Source: Girardinichthys multiradiatus
Taxonomy: Eukaryota; Chordata; Actinopteri; Cyprinodontiformes; Goodeidae
Direction of reading: 5' to 3'
Assembly: GCF_021462225.1 (NCBI RefSeq)
Contig: NC_061811.1
Location: 6,349,663-6,413,662, forward strand
Length of the DNA stretch: 64,000 bases
A program made the position numbers and the translations under genes. This document shows positions 1-10,241 of the stretch, piece by piece. Numbering within the stretch: position 1 is the stretch's first letter; the number at the start of each line of letters is the position of its first letter. Below the pieces are notes generated by a model, which ran no database searches, was not told the origin of the DNA, and was given only the letters and a program-made list of their open reading frames with translations.

Positions 1-1517
1 GCTGCTTGAATGAAGAATAAAAATCCTCCTGATCAGCAGCAGTTTGACATATTCATGTATTTTCTAAATAACTTTGATAGTTCTTGTTTCTCAGCTTCAC
101 TACATCATATAATCCAACAGTGTTTATTCTAATCCCAATGTGTGGTTTTCCTCCTGCAGCTACTTTCAGACTCTTGTGGTTGTGATGCAGGTAAAGTGAA
201 CATGTTAAATGGATCAACTTTCTATAGAACTAAATGTTGTTCTTTGAGCGCATCAATAAACTATCAATCAGTTTGAACATTTCCTTGTTAATTCTGCATG
301 TTTTTTTATTTTCTCAAACCTACCTCTGGAGACCTCACAACAGTGAGACAGAACATGAAAAAGATGGGACTGTATGACAGATTTGCACCAGAATCTCTTG
401 TTTTAGTCCAGTTTAGGAATTACTTGTAGATGACCCTGCAGGTCCCAAACTGCCAATAGGAGGTCTGATTTAACCAAAGATGTTTTACAATCATCAATTG
501 CTAGGCCTACGTTTCTGCATTACCACTCTCAAACACTGACTCTAATTGTGTCAGTTTTATCTAATTTTAAAATATTTCACCCAGAAAATAATTACTTAAT
601 GTAAATGGATCCTTAAAAATCTTTTCGTTGCACCATTTCTATAATTAAGTTGTTGCATTTTCAACATCTTGAAAATGCTAGCAACCTGTCCATGCAGTGT
701 AAATACACACCACAAATTGATTTAGTAAAACATTTTGGTATTAATTTGTCAAACTCAGAGGAAAGAAGTAATGACACAGGGCCTCTGTTTTTCTTGCGCA
801 AGAGGTAGCCTGCTCTCTGCAGTAAGAACTACAAAGTATTGGCACCCTTTCTCTTTATTTATATACATGCTGGTTTGCTGGTTCACACACACAGTTCAAC
901 AGACAGTTCGGGGGTGGGAGGGGGTGCATGTGTTTTTTGCCCCATCCCCCTTTCTGTGGCATGTGGGAAGGGAAGAGCACTTTGTACAGACATGAGTGAT
1001 AAACTATACAAAAGTTTTCAAACCCTAACAATCAGTTATGAAATTTTAATCATTATTTGCAGTTTGAGTAGCCTCCTTGTAAAATATGTCAACACCAAGA
1101 TTGTTCCAGGATTAATGATCTTTTTATCAATAGAGATAATGGAGCCGAACAACATATGAATGGCGGCAATCAGAGGTGAACAGCCTGGTGACAGAGTGCT
1201 GTAACCTGGGTCTCCACTACTCATAGTATATGATGTATTACCAGTTTGCCCATGTTTGCAAGATAGGTGACCAGCACAGCCAGGCTGCTCACATTTCTGA
1301 CCCACTTTTTTTTAAGTCAATGTTGAGTATTTAAATGCACAGCTTGATTTATAGGAAAACTAAGTTTACTCTGTATAATAAAGCTATTGCCGATCTTGTA
1401 CTTATAGTTAAGCTCATCCATGAAATACGGCCATGGCTTTTCTTATTTTTCTTGAAGGTCATCTTTAACTGCCAATGAATGACACGTTCGGAGCGAGTGA
1501 TTTACTTGCTATACCTA
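1..1517. other. Intergenic, no gene recognised
   Basis: AT-rich sequence with only short overlapping ORFs around 735-1305. These show no domain, no splice-linked continuation and no family resemblance, so I read them as chance. It ends at the TA dinucleotide that precedes the first Tc1 element. Confidence 0.6.
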
Positions 1518-2714
1518 CAGGGGTTGGACAATGAAACTGAAACACCTGTCATTTTAGTGTGGGAGGTTTCATGGATAAATTGGACCAGCCTGGTAGCCAG
1601 TCTTCATTGATTGCACATTGCACCAGTAAGAGCAGAGTGTGAAGGTTCAATTAGCAGGGTAAGACCACAGTTTTGCTCAAAATATTGAAATTCACACAGC
1701 CTTATGGGTGACATACCAGAGTTCAAAAGAGGACAAATTGTTGGTGCACGTCTAGCTGGCGCATCTGTGACCAAGACAGCAAGTCTTTGTGATGTATCAA
1801 GAGCCACAGTATCCAGGGTAATGTCAGTATACCACCAAGAAGGACAAACCACATCCAACAGGATTAACTGTGGACACAAGAGGAAGCTGTCTGAAAGGGA
1901 TGTTCGGGTGCTAACCCGGATTGTATCCAAAAAACATAAAACCCCGGCTGCCCAAATCATGGCAGAATTAAATGTGCACCTCAACTCTCCTGTTTCCACC
2001 AGAACTGTCCGTCAGGAGCTCCACAGGGTCAATATACACGGCCGGGCTGCTATAGCCAAACCTTTGGTCACTCATGCCAATGCCAAATGTCGATTTCAAT
2101 GGTGCAAGGAGCACAAATCTTGGGCTGTGGACAATGTGAAACATGTATTGTTCTCTGATGAGTCCACCTTTACTGTTTTCCCCACGTCCGGGAGAGTTAC
2201 GGTGTGGAGAAGCCTCAAAGAAGCGTACCACCCAGACTGTTGCATGCCCAGAGTGAAGCATGGGGGTGGATCAGTGATGCTTTGCCATATCATGGGATTC
2301 CCTTGGCCCAATACTTGTGCTAGATGGGCGCGTCACTGCCATGGACTACCGAACCATTATTGAGGACCATGTGCATCCAATGGTTCAAACATTGTATCCT
2401 GAAGGTGGTGCCGTGTATCAGGATGACGATGCACCAATACACACAGCAAGACTGGTGAAAGATTGGTTTGATGAACATGAAAGTGAAGTTGAACATCTCC
2501 CATGGCCTGCACAGTCACCAGATCTAAATATTATTGAGCCACTTTGGGGTGTTTTAGAGGAGCGAGTCAGGAAACGTTTTCCTCCACCAGTATCACATAG
2601 TGACCTGGCCACTATCCTGCAAGAAGAATGGCTTAAAATCCCTCTGACCACTGTGCAGGACTTGTATATGTCATTCCCAAGATGAATTGATGCTGTATTG
2701 GCCGCGAAAGGAGG
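1518..2714 (+). mobile_element. Tc1-like transposon, 3' end missing
   Basis: The left end begins CAGGGGTTGGACAATG right after a TA (1516-1517), as expected for a Tc1/mariner insertion. The coding region follows on the same strand. No matching inverted copy of the left end occurs after the transposase. Similarity stops about 2714, just inside the last codons of the transposase, where unrelated sequence with a small TTTCCCC/GGGGAAA palindrome begins. The copy is therefore 5' complete and 3' truncated and cannot move by itself. Confidence 0.8.
1704..2714 (+). pseudogene. Tc1/mariner transposase, frameshifted, 36-residue D-E spacing
   Basis: The first frame (1704 to about 2283) holds the paired helix-turn-helix DNA-binding region and the first catalytic aspartate in FSDES. 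It continues to KHGGGSVM. The second frame (from about 2285) carries the second aspartate in YQDDDAPIH and the glutamate in DLNIIEPLW. The frames are separated by a small deletion near 2282-2286: reading across it, WDSLGPILVLDG is restored in the second frame. A TGA at 2683-2685 interrupts the conserved C-terminal stretch, which still reads IDAVLAAKGGP after it. Counting from the second D of QDD there are 36 residues to the catalytic E, not the usual 34, so it belongs to a DD36E-type branch. It is non-functional because of the frameshift, the stop and the lost 3' end. Confidence 0.85.
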
Positions 2715-2972
2715 CCCTATTTCCCCGATTGGGGAAAATAGAGCGAAGCAAGAGTGAAATGAAACCCACGATTGACGTGAAGCGAATTTCACTGGAGTTA
2801 ACAAAGATCAGAACTTTTCTGTCAATTCGCATCGCGAATCAGTCAGTGCAATCCCTACAAAGAAAGAAGGGAAAACAATCCCTACAATCCGCAAACATCA
2901 CATATATGAAAAAGACAGAAATATATATAATGTACACATAGGATGAAAAAAGGATTGCTCTTAAGAGGTTTG

Positions 2973-2997
2973 TGGGTGGCTTTGAAAAAAGCCTTTG
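2973..2997 (-). ncRNA. Histone-type 3' stem-loop look-alike
   Basis: On the minus strand the sequence is a 6-bp stem, GGCTTT / AAAGCC (2978-2993), around a TTTC loop. It is flanked by CAAA on the 5' side and ACCCA on the 3' side. This is the layout of the replication-dependent histone mRNA stem-loop (canonical GGCTCT-TTTC-AGAGCC with an ACCCA flank). Position 5 of the stem is changed on both arms (C-G to T-A), so pairing is kept. A second perfect 6-bp hairpin with the same TTTC loop lies at 3004-3019. No histone coding sequence is visible beside them; the nearest coding remnant is a Harbinger nuclease fragment. Confidence 0.45.
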
Positions 2998-3025
2998 AAA
3001 TTTAGTCCTGAAAAGGACTGTTTAA

Positions 3026-3262
3026 TCATGCTGTGGGGTGCCAAGGTTCTGCTCCCTCCACCACAAAGAATTCTTTGAGGGCATCCCTGACGCTCCTTGC
3101 CTCTATTGAGAAGTTGCTGGCATCTACTTGACCCAAACCTTGCAGTCACACTTTTCCAGCTGCTGGACCCCTCACAGCAGGTGGCTCATCACTCACTAAA
3201 GTACGTATGAACTTGTGAAGCACACATGTATGTGGTCTTCACACACAGCTTTCTATTGAGCT
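3026..3262 (-). pseudogene. PIF/Harbinger (HARBI1-like) nuclease, C-terminal fragment
   Basis: Read from 3229 to 3026 the minus strand gives about 67 codons containing CVLHKFIRT, then SIEARSVRDALKEFF and EGAEPWHP before a TGA. The pattern V-K-T-T-C-V-L-H-N-F followed by R-D-x-L-x-x-Y/F-F and G-x-x-P-W is the familiar C-terminal end of HARBI1-like nucleases. A VKTT motif sits just upstream in another frame (about 3250-3262), separated by a short duplication, and one in-frame TGA interrupts the fragment. Only this end of the protein is recognisable. The assignment rests on motif memory, not on alignment. Confidence 0.5.
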
Positions 3263-3544
3263 GCGATTCACTAAAGGTAGATGGACAGGCATTCTGCAGC
3301 GGGGATACAGCGCCTGTAGTTAGTGTCCCAAGGGCTGATTTGTCCCCCAACGCCTGTTTGCAATGGGAGACCCTACCAGGGGCATTTAAGCACCTACCAG
3401 ACAACATAGCCTCTGGGATCATCCAAGCACTCAGACCCCTCCACCACATTAAAGTGGCGGTTCAAGGAGGGGTCTTGCCATATTTAGTTGTTAATTTTGC
3501 CATTAGAGTTTTGCCATATTAGTTTATTCTTTTGTGTTTAGGTT
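3263..3544. repeat. Unclassified dispersed repeat fragment
   Basis: Relatively GC-rich stretch with phrases such as CCCTACCAGGGGCATT and a GGTGG/TTCAAGGAGG motif that look like the 3' region of a fish retroelement. I cannot name the family. No credible gene is present. Confidence 0.25.
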
Positions 3545-4127
3545 TTAGTTTATTCTTGTGTTCTGTCCTTTGTACTTTTGGATTTTATTTCTGTCAGAGT
3601 CAGTTTCTGTTTTTGGCGTCTTACCTCTAGACTTTTCAGATTGTAATTCCTTACATTTCTGGATAGATTTCTCTTGGGTTTTAGAGGCTCTTTCTGCTTT
3701 GTTTACCTTCAGCACTTTTAAGATTTGCTTTTCCTTTGGACCACTCTCACTTTCAGCCAAAGCTGCATGAGCCTTAACTGATTCTGCTTCTGATATTTTG
3801 CAGATATTTGTCTCGTTTTGTTCAAAAACTGTCTGAGGGTTCCCTGTTTTTTTTTTCTAAACCAATTTGCTGTGTCACAGTCTTAGCTTTTTTGACCAAG
3901 TTTTGAGTTTTAGAAGTGACCTTTTCTTCTTCAGTGACCTGCTGCTGTTCAGAGATCAATATTTCATCTGTATAGATCTCATTCTTTAAGGAAGAGATCC
4001 TTGACTGTTTCTGGTACTGAAATCTCTTGCTGTTCAGTATTTTCTACAGAACCCTTTTGATCATTGAGGGGTTCTGGCTCAGGCAGTTTCCAATGATGCT
4101 CTTCTCCTGTTCTTACGTTTAGATTTC
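3545..4127 (-). pseudogene. Decayed continuation of the K/E/Q-rich ORF
   Basis: Downstream of the stop of the 439-codon ORF the same composition continues on the minus strand, but it hops between frames. One frame gives LPEPEPLNDQKGSVENTEQQ, another LISEQQQVTEEEKVTSK, and a third a 71-codon stretch (3760-3545) rich in K, S and E. The segment LISEQQQVTEEEKV echoes LISETKETVNQQEK at the start of the main ORF. I read this as former coding sequence broken by indels, so the ORF at 4128-5447 is probably part of a longer, decaying gene. Confidence 0.4.
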
Positions 4128-5447
4128 TTAGATGGCCTTTTTCTCCTCCTGCTTGTCCCCATTCTGTTGTGTTTCAGAGACCTTTTCTTCTTGAACTTTT
4201 AAAAATGAATCCGTCTCTGTTTGTGTTGAAATCGTTTGATGGACTTGTATTAATTTAGACCTGGTTTCTGGTACATCCATCTCAGTTTGTGTTGAACCAG
4301 CTTGATAACAGAGTGTTTTCCACTTTAAGGTTTCTTGTAAATCTGTCTGAATTTGTACAGAAACGATTTGCTTGGGAACATTTGGAATTTCTTTAGAGTC
4401 TTTAAGTGCCTCTTCATAAAGTTGGAGCTGTGGGAAACAGTCGTCATACTTTTTTTCCGCCTGCAGTCTCTTTTCAGTTTGCTCAGAGAGAGATATGTTG
4501 TTTTTCTGCAGTTCATTCTGAGGATATTCTAACTGCAGTGTAAGGTTGCTTATCTGCCTCAGATAAGGTGCTGGTATTGGTAGTGGTGGTAGCCAAGGGT
4601 AAGGCATAGGCACAGGGATTTGGGAGTTGTGCAACAATTGGAAATTCTTCTCCCCCATGTTACCATAACCTAACATCACATTTAGCAGTTTCATTAAGTA
4701 TTCTTGTACTTTGTTATATTCCAATTTGGACTCCTTAAATGCCTCTTCATAAAGGCAGAGCTGTGTCAAACAGTCATCATACTTTTTTTCCACCTGCAGT
4801 CTCTTTTCAGTTTGCTCAGAGAGAGATATATTGTTTTTCCGCAAGTCATTGTCGAGATATTCTACCTGGAATCTAAGATAGTATATCTGCATCACATAAG
4901 GTGGTGGTATTGGTAGTGGGGCTTGCCAAGAGTTAGGCACAGGGATTAGGGAGTTGTGGTACTTTTGGAAATTTCCCTCTTGCATGTTATCATAACTTAT
5001 TTGTGGATTTTGGTAACCTGCATGAGGTGTCCATTGTGGCCTAATGTGATGTGGGTTGGTGTTCTGTGGGCCTGGGTACCGATTCCAAAACCTCTGTCTG
5101 TTGTTTTGACGGTGTGTTGGGCAGTTGTAGGTGCGAGTGCATCCCCTTCTGATATGCCGTATACAGGGATCATTCTCTGCATCCTTTGAACTTTGATGGT
5201 CAGAGGCTTGTGTAAAACTTTCCTCCCGAGTGCCATCTGAAGTTTGAATGTCAGAGACCTCAGGTAGGTTCTCCACCTGGACACTTTCTGAAGTTTGAAT
5301 GTCAGAGACCTCGATTACATTCTCCAGCTGGATATTGTCTGACTCCAAGAAGGTTTCCCCTGCTGCCGTTCTCTTGTTCTTGTGTTTACCCTTATATGGC
5401 TGTTTCTTTTCTTGTTGATTTACCGTCTCCTTTGTTTCAGAGATCAA
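4128..5447 (-). CDS. Unrecognised 439-codon protein with an internal duplication
   Basis: Open for 439 codons without an intron; I do not recognise the family. Residues 1-90 are acidic and polar, with two copies of an EVSDIQTS motif. Residues 91-150 are basic and rich in R, N, P and H. Then come two copies of a unit of about 88 residues (roughly 155-241 and 264-352). Each copy has a proline-rich start (LIPVP..., LPIP), followed by NNISLSEQTEKRLQ and EKKYDDC, a likely coiled coil. The tail carries STQTE twice and IQTD once, which resemble dynein light chain LC8-binding TQT motifs. A TAA lies directly upstream of the first Met in frame, and coding-like sequence continues beyond both ends in other frames (about 5620 to 3545). 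So this may be the intact core of a broken gene or a single large exon. Whether it is expressed is unknown. Confidence 0.4.
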   Translation of the reverse strand: MISETKETVNQQEKKQPYKGKHKNKRTAAGETFLESDNIQLENVIEVSDIQTSESVQVENLPEVSDIQTSDGTREESFTQASDHQSSKDAENDPCIRHIRRGCTRTYNCPTHRQNNRQRFWNRYPGPQNTNPHHIRPQWTPHAGYQNPQISYDNMQEGNFQKYHNSLIPVPNSWQAPLPIPPPYVMQIYYLRFQVEYLDNDLRKNNISLSEQTEKRLQVEKKYDDCLTQLCLYEEAFKESKLEYNKVQEYLMKLLNVMLGYGNMGEKNFQLLHNSQIPVPMPYPWLPPLPIPAPYLRQISNLTLQLEYPQNELQKNNISLSEQTEKRLQAEKKYDDCFPQLQLYEEALKDSKEIPNVPKQIVSVQIQTDLQETLKWKTLCYQAGSTQTEMDVPETRSKLIQVHQTISTQTETDSFLKVQEEKVSETQQNGDKQEEKKAI

Positions 5448-5620
5448 TTATTTTTCAGTGACCTTTTTTTGTGCACAGATAACAGTTTGCTTTGTATAAC
5501 TCCCATTTTCAGGCAGCTCCCCTAATTCTCTTTCTGCACAATCACCTTGTTTCCTTCTCAACAATAGGCTTGTTTGACTCCATCTGAACTTTTGCTTGTT
5601 TCAGATTATAAGACAAATTG

Positions 5621-6829
5621 TCTTTCTAGCAAATCAGGATGGATTTCACACACAGCTCTGTGTAAATTTACAACACACAGCTGATAAAGCTGGAATCGAG
5701 ACATCAACACGACAGGAGGACGTCTTTCCATTTAACCCAAATTACACATTTTGTCCATAAAACTACTGGTTTGATCTTCATAGACACTAAATGCACATAT
5801 ATGTTTTTCTTTTATTATTGTTAGGTAGTCATTTTTATTCCCTTTGTGTAGAATGGTGCTTGTTAGTTAGGTGAAGGTTTTTGGACCAGAATAATGGTAT
5901 ATCAGGATTATTTGGCTTCAATAAATAAGCGTTTGTGTTTATTTCGGGCAAGAGTGATTTATCTGTGAAAACAAGGTTGAAGTTCCTCCACCTTCGGTGA
6001 AGTGGTTGAATAAACAGTGACAGTTTGTGGTTTTGGTTAATAATTATTAAAGAGCTTTGAGCCCATAATCACAACACCAGAGGACATCTCTGATTTCTAT
6101 TCGTAAGTGATGATTTTTGGTTAAGAAATAAAAAAATTTCAAATTATGATTTTAAATTAGAATTCTTGATGAATATTAATTAATCAATAATCATAATCCT
6201 TACACTTGTGAGGTCACAGAACTCTGCCTTTGAGATCCTGGTGTGATGTCACTGCTTCTGTTTTATCTCTTTTTCTTTATCATATCTAGAAATTGCACAT
6301 CTGAAAGGAAAGCAAAGTTTTGATTTTCGGAAAAAATAAAAATACCCAGACTTAAAGTTTAGAATTATTTTGAAGAGTACTTATGCATGTCTTTGTATTG
6401 CTTAATGCTTCATTTCACTTAAAAGTAATATCATGATATCTTTAAACAAACTTATAAGAATCAGGCTATAAAGTTTTTTTTAATCATCTGGGGTTTATAA
6501 GCAACATGAATCCCTTTAACCCCGTTGCTAGGCAACATTCAAGCAGGGGAACCTTTCTCTGCTAAACCGATTCTTTGGGTTTTAGTTCTGATCTCTCTGT
6601 GTTACTGAGGTCCGGTATATTCAACAACGTCTTTAGGTTAAAACAGAAAAGATTTGTTGCGTTTTTACTGTTCGTATAAACCAATCTGAAAACTGCACTA
6701 CATGGAAACCTATGTGAAATCGTTAATTTAGTTAAGCTTAGTTTATTAGTTAATTCAACATAAATTAGCAAAAAATAATAATAATACAATGTTAGAAAGC
6801 AATGCAGAAATAATAAATATGATGCATAT
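5621..6829. other. Intergenic, no gene recognised
   Basis: AT-rich, with stops in all frames. I see no transposon ends, no coding remnants and no convincing regulatory signals. Confidence 0.5.
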
Positions 6830-7240
6830 TGACCAAATATGAAGCCAATACCTCAAAATCCCTAGGAGGAGTTCGTTAAAGTTCGAGGTGAGTAAAAGTG
6901 AAAAACGGACAAAAATTCGCCTTTGATCCAAAATGGCCGACTTCCTGTACATTTTAGGGCATCCCCCAAGAGTCTTTTTGATTGGTTTGAGGAGCTCTAC
7001 CAATGGCCTATCTTACGTTTGGCCAAACCTCTTAGCCACGCCCGCTGACGACAACAATAAACAACAAAAATTTTACGCAGGGGACAATTTTGGGTAAAAT
7101 CGTGTGCATCTAGGGGCTTGGCAAAGTCCCCAAATTGCCCTGCAAAGACGCAACGGAAAAAAGAATAAGAAACACTATGATTACAATAGGCCCTTGGCAA
7201 GCTTCCTGCTCGGGCCTAATTAACCACATTTTTGGAAAAC
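6830..7240. repeat. Teleost interspersed repeat, non-coding
   Basis: The stretch includes phrases I associate with a repeat that is common in fish genomes, such as CAAAATGGCCGACTTCCTG, GTGCATCTAGGGGCTTGGC and CTTGCTCGGGCCTAATTA-like text near the end. It has no ORF of note. The boundaries are approximate and the family name is not known to me. Confidence 0.4.
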
Positions 7241-9779
7241 AGTGTTTGATTTTTATAAGCCACACCCAGATCTGATTAGTGCCTGTCCGACAACATGAAG
7301 TAGGCTAAAAGATCTCAAAATTTGTCTGATTATTTCAAACATTTTATGTGACAAAAAAAACCACAAAAAAAAAAGATACTTTTTGATGGCGCTGTATGTC
7401 CTATCTATTTTATTTATCCTCAATCAGTTTGGAGTTGTTTAGGGTGACAAAAAGATAAAAATGTATCTGTTACAAATTTCAAATGAACCCAGATTTCCAG
7501 GTAGTAATTTATCTAACAATTTGAGCCCAGACAATGACTTATATCCAAATGTACTGCAGAAAACGGCTGTTTTTGCTTTCCAGTCAGCTGACAGGGCGGT
7601 GGAGATCAGTGTGGAAATGCGTACACAACGGTCAAGTCCAGATTATGAGATTACACAGAACCAGATTAGTGGGGGTCACCATTTTGGTCTAGTTGGAACA
7701 TGGTCTGCAACAAGAGAAAGTGCAGAAGGAAAATCTTGGGAAACCTTCAATTCGTTTGATACTGTACAGTGTCAGCAAATTTTTGTTGCAATTTACTCAA
7801 TTCTTAAAACCTAAGAAATGTTTATAGTCATTAACCTTTGGGGTTTTTTCCTAGCATTGCTATAAATCCTATAGATTATAATATTTTGAAAGTAAGAGCC
7901 ATTGCTTCTATCCGCCTGCATGTGTTATGCTAAACAAAAAAGGTTATGGGTTTTTAAGAGCTATGGTCATACGCTATGGTAATATGGGAAGTGTTATCAA
8001 CTATTAATTTATTTATAGGGTCCAGTCCACGAGAGCAACAAGCACTCAATCACACCATTAACAGCTATTTAATTCTAACGGACCACTATCATATTTAGGA
8101 AATTAGCTCAATGAAGACATCTTCTCTGAGCACGCTCAGTGTGGCCTAGCAGCTGACTGGCTAATAGGCATGGAGATAAGTGAGGAAAGAGAGTAGAGGC
8201 TTCGGCTAAAATTAACACAGCCTTCACTAAGCTGAACTTTCTCTAATGCATGTCAACACTAGGATGGACTTAATGTTGTGTGTCTGACTGATTGGTAAAG
8301 TTTGCCTATATATCAGGAAGGGACAACCAATATGGTTTGTTCAAATTAACCAGGAAATACTGATCACATTATTGTTGATGCATGTTTGTGAAACACAGTA
8401 GTTTCTGTTTGACTTGAACCATTTAAAACTGCTGGACCTGAGAGCAGTTCAACAGAGCTCTATTATAGGCACCGGCTGGGTACCAAGAAATAAAATTGTT
8501 TCAAAAAGTTCCAGTTTCAGAACTGCAAGTTTCCGTCAAACCGGCCTCACAGTTTAAAGTGCATTCAATGAGGTCACAAAAAAGGTGCCGGAGTGACCGG
8601 AGATTTCCTAGGTTGTATGGAGCATGAACTAATGCTACTATTCCCCTTTCTGCTAAGCACTGAAAATCAGCTTGCTGAACGAAGGCTACTACAATATTCT
8701 CTCAATTACAAGAAAGACTAATTAGGCTGTTTGTTTTTAATGACTGGAAATATTTCCAGATAGTTATTGTGGGAGAACTAAAAGAGAGCCACCGTTCACT
8801 CTTATAAAAGTAATGGTGTTTTAAAACTACTACCAGCAGGTTGAGACGCCAACAGCAGCCTGACAACCAGAGATCACCTGGATCATTCACTAACTACTGT
8901 CAACTTTTATGTTTATGTTAATCTGTAAAGACTGAGCAGAAAAGCCAATAAATATAATATCCTGCATGATGAGCAATCAAAAAGACAAGAAGAACATCAG
9001 AAAAGAATAGAGAAACCATAAAAAAGAGAAAACTCATTTTTACCTCAGTTACAGTATAGATTTAAACAAGTCAATGCTTGGATAATAAATGAAATGACAT
9101 CATGGTCATTTAAACGCTTTGTGTAAAGACTGATAACATAAAGCAATGCTGTTCTCTCTGACTGAAGGGGGAAAAACAGTGAGTCTCAAACCGGCCTGTC
9201 TACTCCGGTTGTAGCAGTGGGTCTACGAGGTTCCACCTCCTTATGGCCGATTGTTAGTGAGTTTATCGGTGTGTGTGTGTGAACTCACACAGACACTCCC
9301 CCCTCAGAACATAGTGGATTATATAATGTCCTCACTACGTGCGTGCTGAAGGGTACAGCATGGTGGTTGGCTGTAGCAGACACAGATCAGAGAAACTCCT
9401 GTCTAGGCTGTCCTCTAGCGCTCATCTTCAGCTTTGTTTATAATCCTCTGTTTCCTTTTTCAAACATTTTGTTTATATGATGGATGACTTTAAAATAAAT
9501 ACACAAACTCTTCATTAGGATAAATATCCTGTCAATTCAATACAAATTAATTTCCTTACTGAAACAGCACAGAGTACAATAAAGTTATGTTATTCTAGTG
9601 GAGTACTATAAAACATGACGAGAAGAGCACACATATAACGGCAAAAAGAAATAAAAATGCCATTAGATGTTTAGAGTTAAAAACAGAAATAAATCAGCGA
9701 CTCCCTGTCTGTGTCACACTTGCCACCTTTAAATTTCAGACTTTCCAGTTAAAAGACCTGGGTGTACTCAGACGGACTC
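7241..9779. other. Intergenic, no gene recognised
   Basis: A 117-codon plus-strand ORF lies at 7461-7814, but it lacks any recognisable domain and has no matching splice sites, so I do not call it. A short GT repeat lies near 9270-9282. Nothing else stands out. Confidence 0.5.
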
Positions 9780-10241
9780 GTATTTAACATCTCGGACAGC
9801 TCGGGGGGGCGGGGACTGAGAGCCCGCAGCGTCACGTGTTCCCGCGGCCCGCCCTCATAAACATCACAGTCGCCTCGGCTCCCGAGCCTCACGCTGCTCT
9901 CCACGGGAGGGGGTGACGGCGGCTCTGTCTGCTTTGTTTTTACCCATTTTTAACGTGTTACCAGCTAAGGAACACATTTCACTGACGTCGGATATAAGTT
10001 TAGGGAACGAAAATGTGGCTGAGAGCGTCGGGTCTAGTTAGGAGCACCTGGTTTGTTCACTAGAAAGTACCGGTTGTTCTAATCTGGACGACACAAACTC
10101 CGCGCTGCGAAGAAAACAACAACAATCCCTTCGAAATAAATCAGCCACGATCTAGACGTAGATTTAGATTATTTTTTTTTTTCGCCCTCCTTCTCAACCC
10201 TGCGACATCTGTTCTCTGAGTAGACGGTTAATAGCCCTGAA
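9780..10241 (+). promoter_or_regulatory. GC-rich promoter region of the SOUL-family gene
   Basis: GC content and CpG frequency rise sharply compared with both flanks. A Sp1-type GC box (GGGGGGGCGGGGAC) lies at about 9803-9816 and a palindromic E-box, GTCACGTG, at 9831-9838. The region ends at the start codon of the haem-binding protein gene. The transcription start site cannot be placed from sequence alone. Confidence 0.5.

Noticed and set aside
735..1305. Overlapping ORFs of 86-106 codons on both strands
   Set aside because: No domain, no splice partners, opposite strands overlap; typical chance ORFs.
2973..3500. A histone gene on the minus strand beside the histone-like hairpin
   Set aside because: None of the core histone or H1 protein ends is visible; the coding trace is a HARBI1-like nuclease.
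7461..7814. 117-codon plus-strand ORF
   Set aside because: No recognisable family, no flanking coding signals; isolated between repeats.
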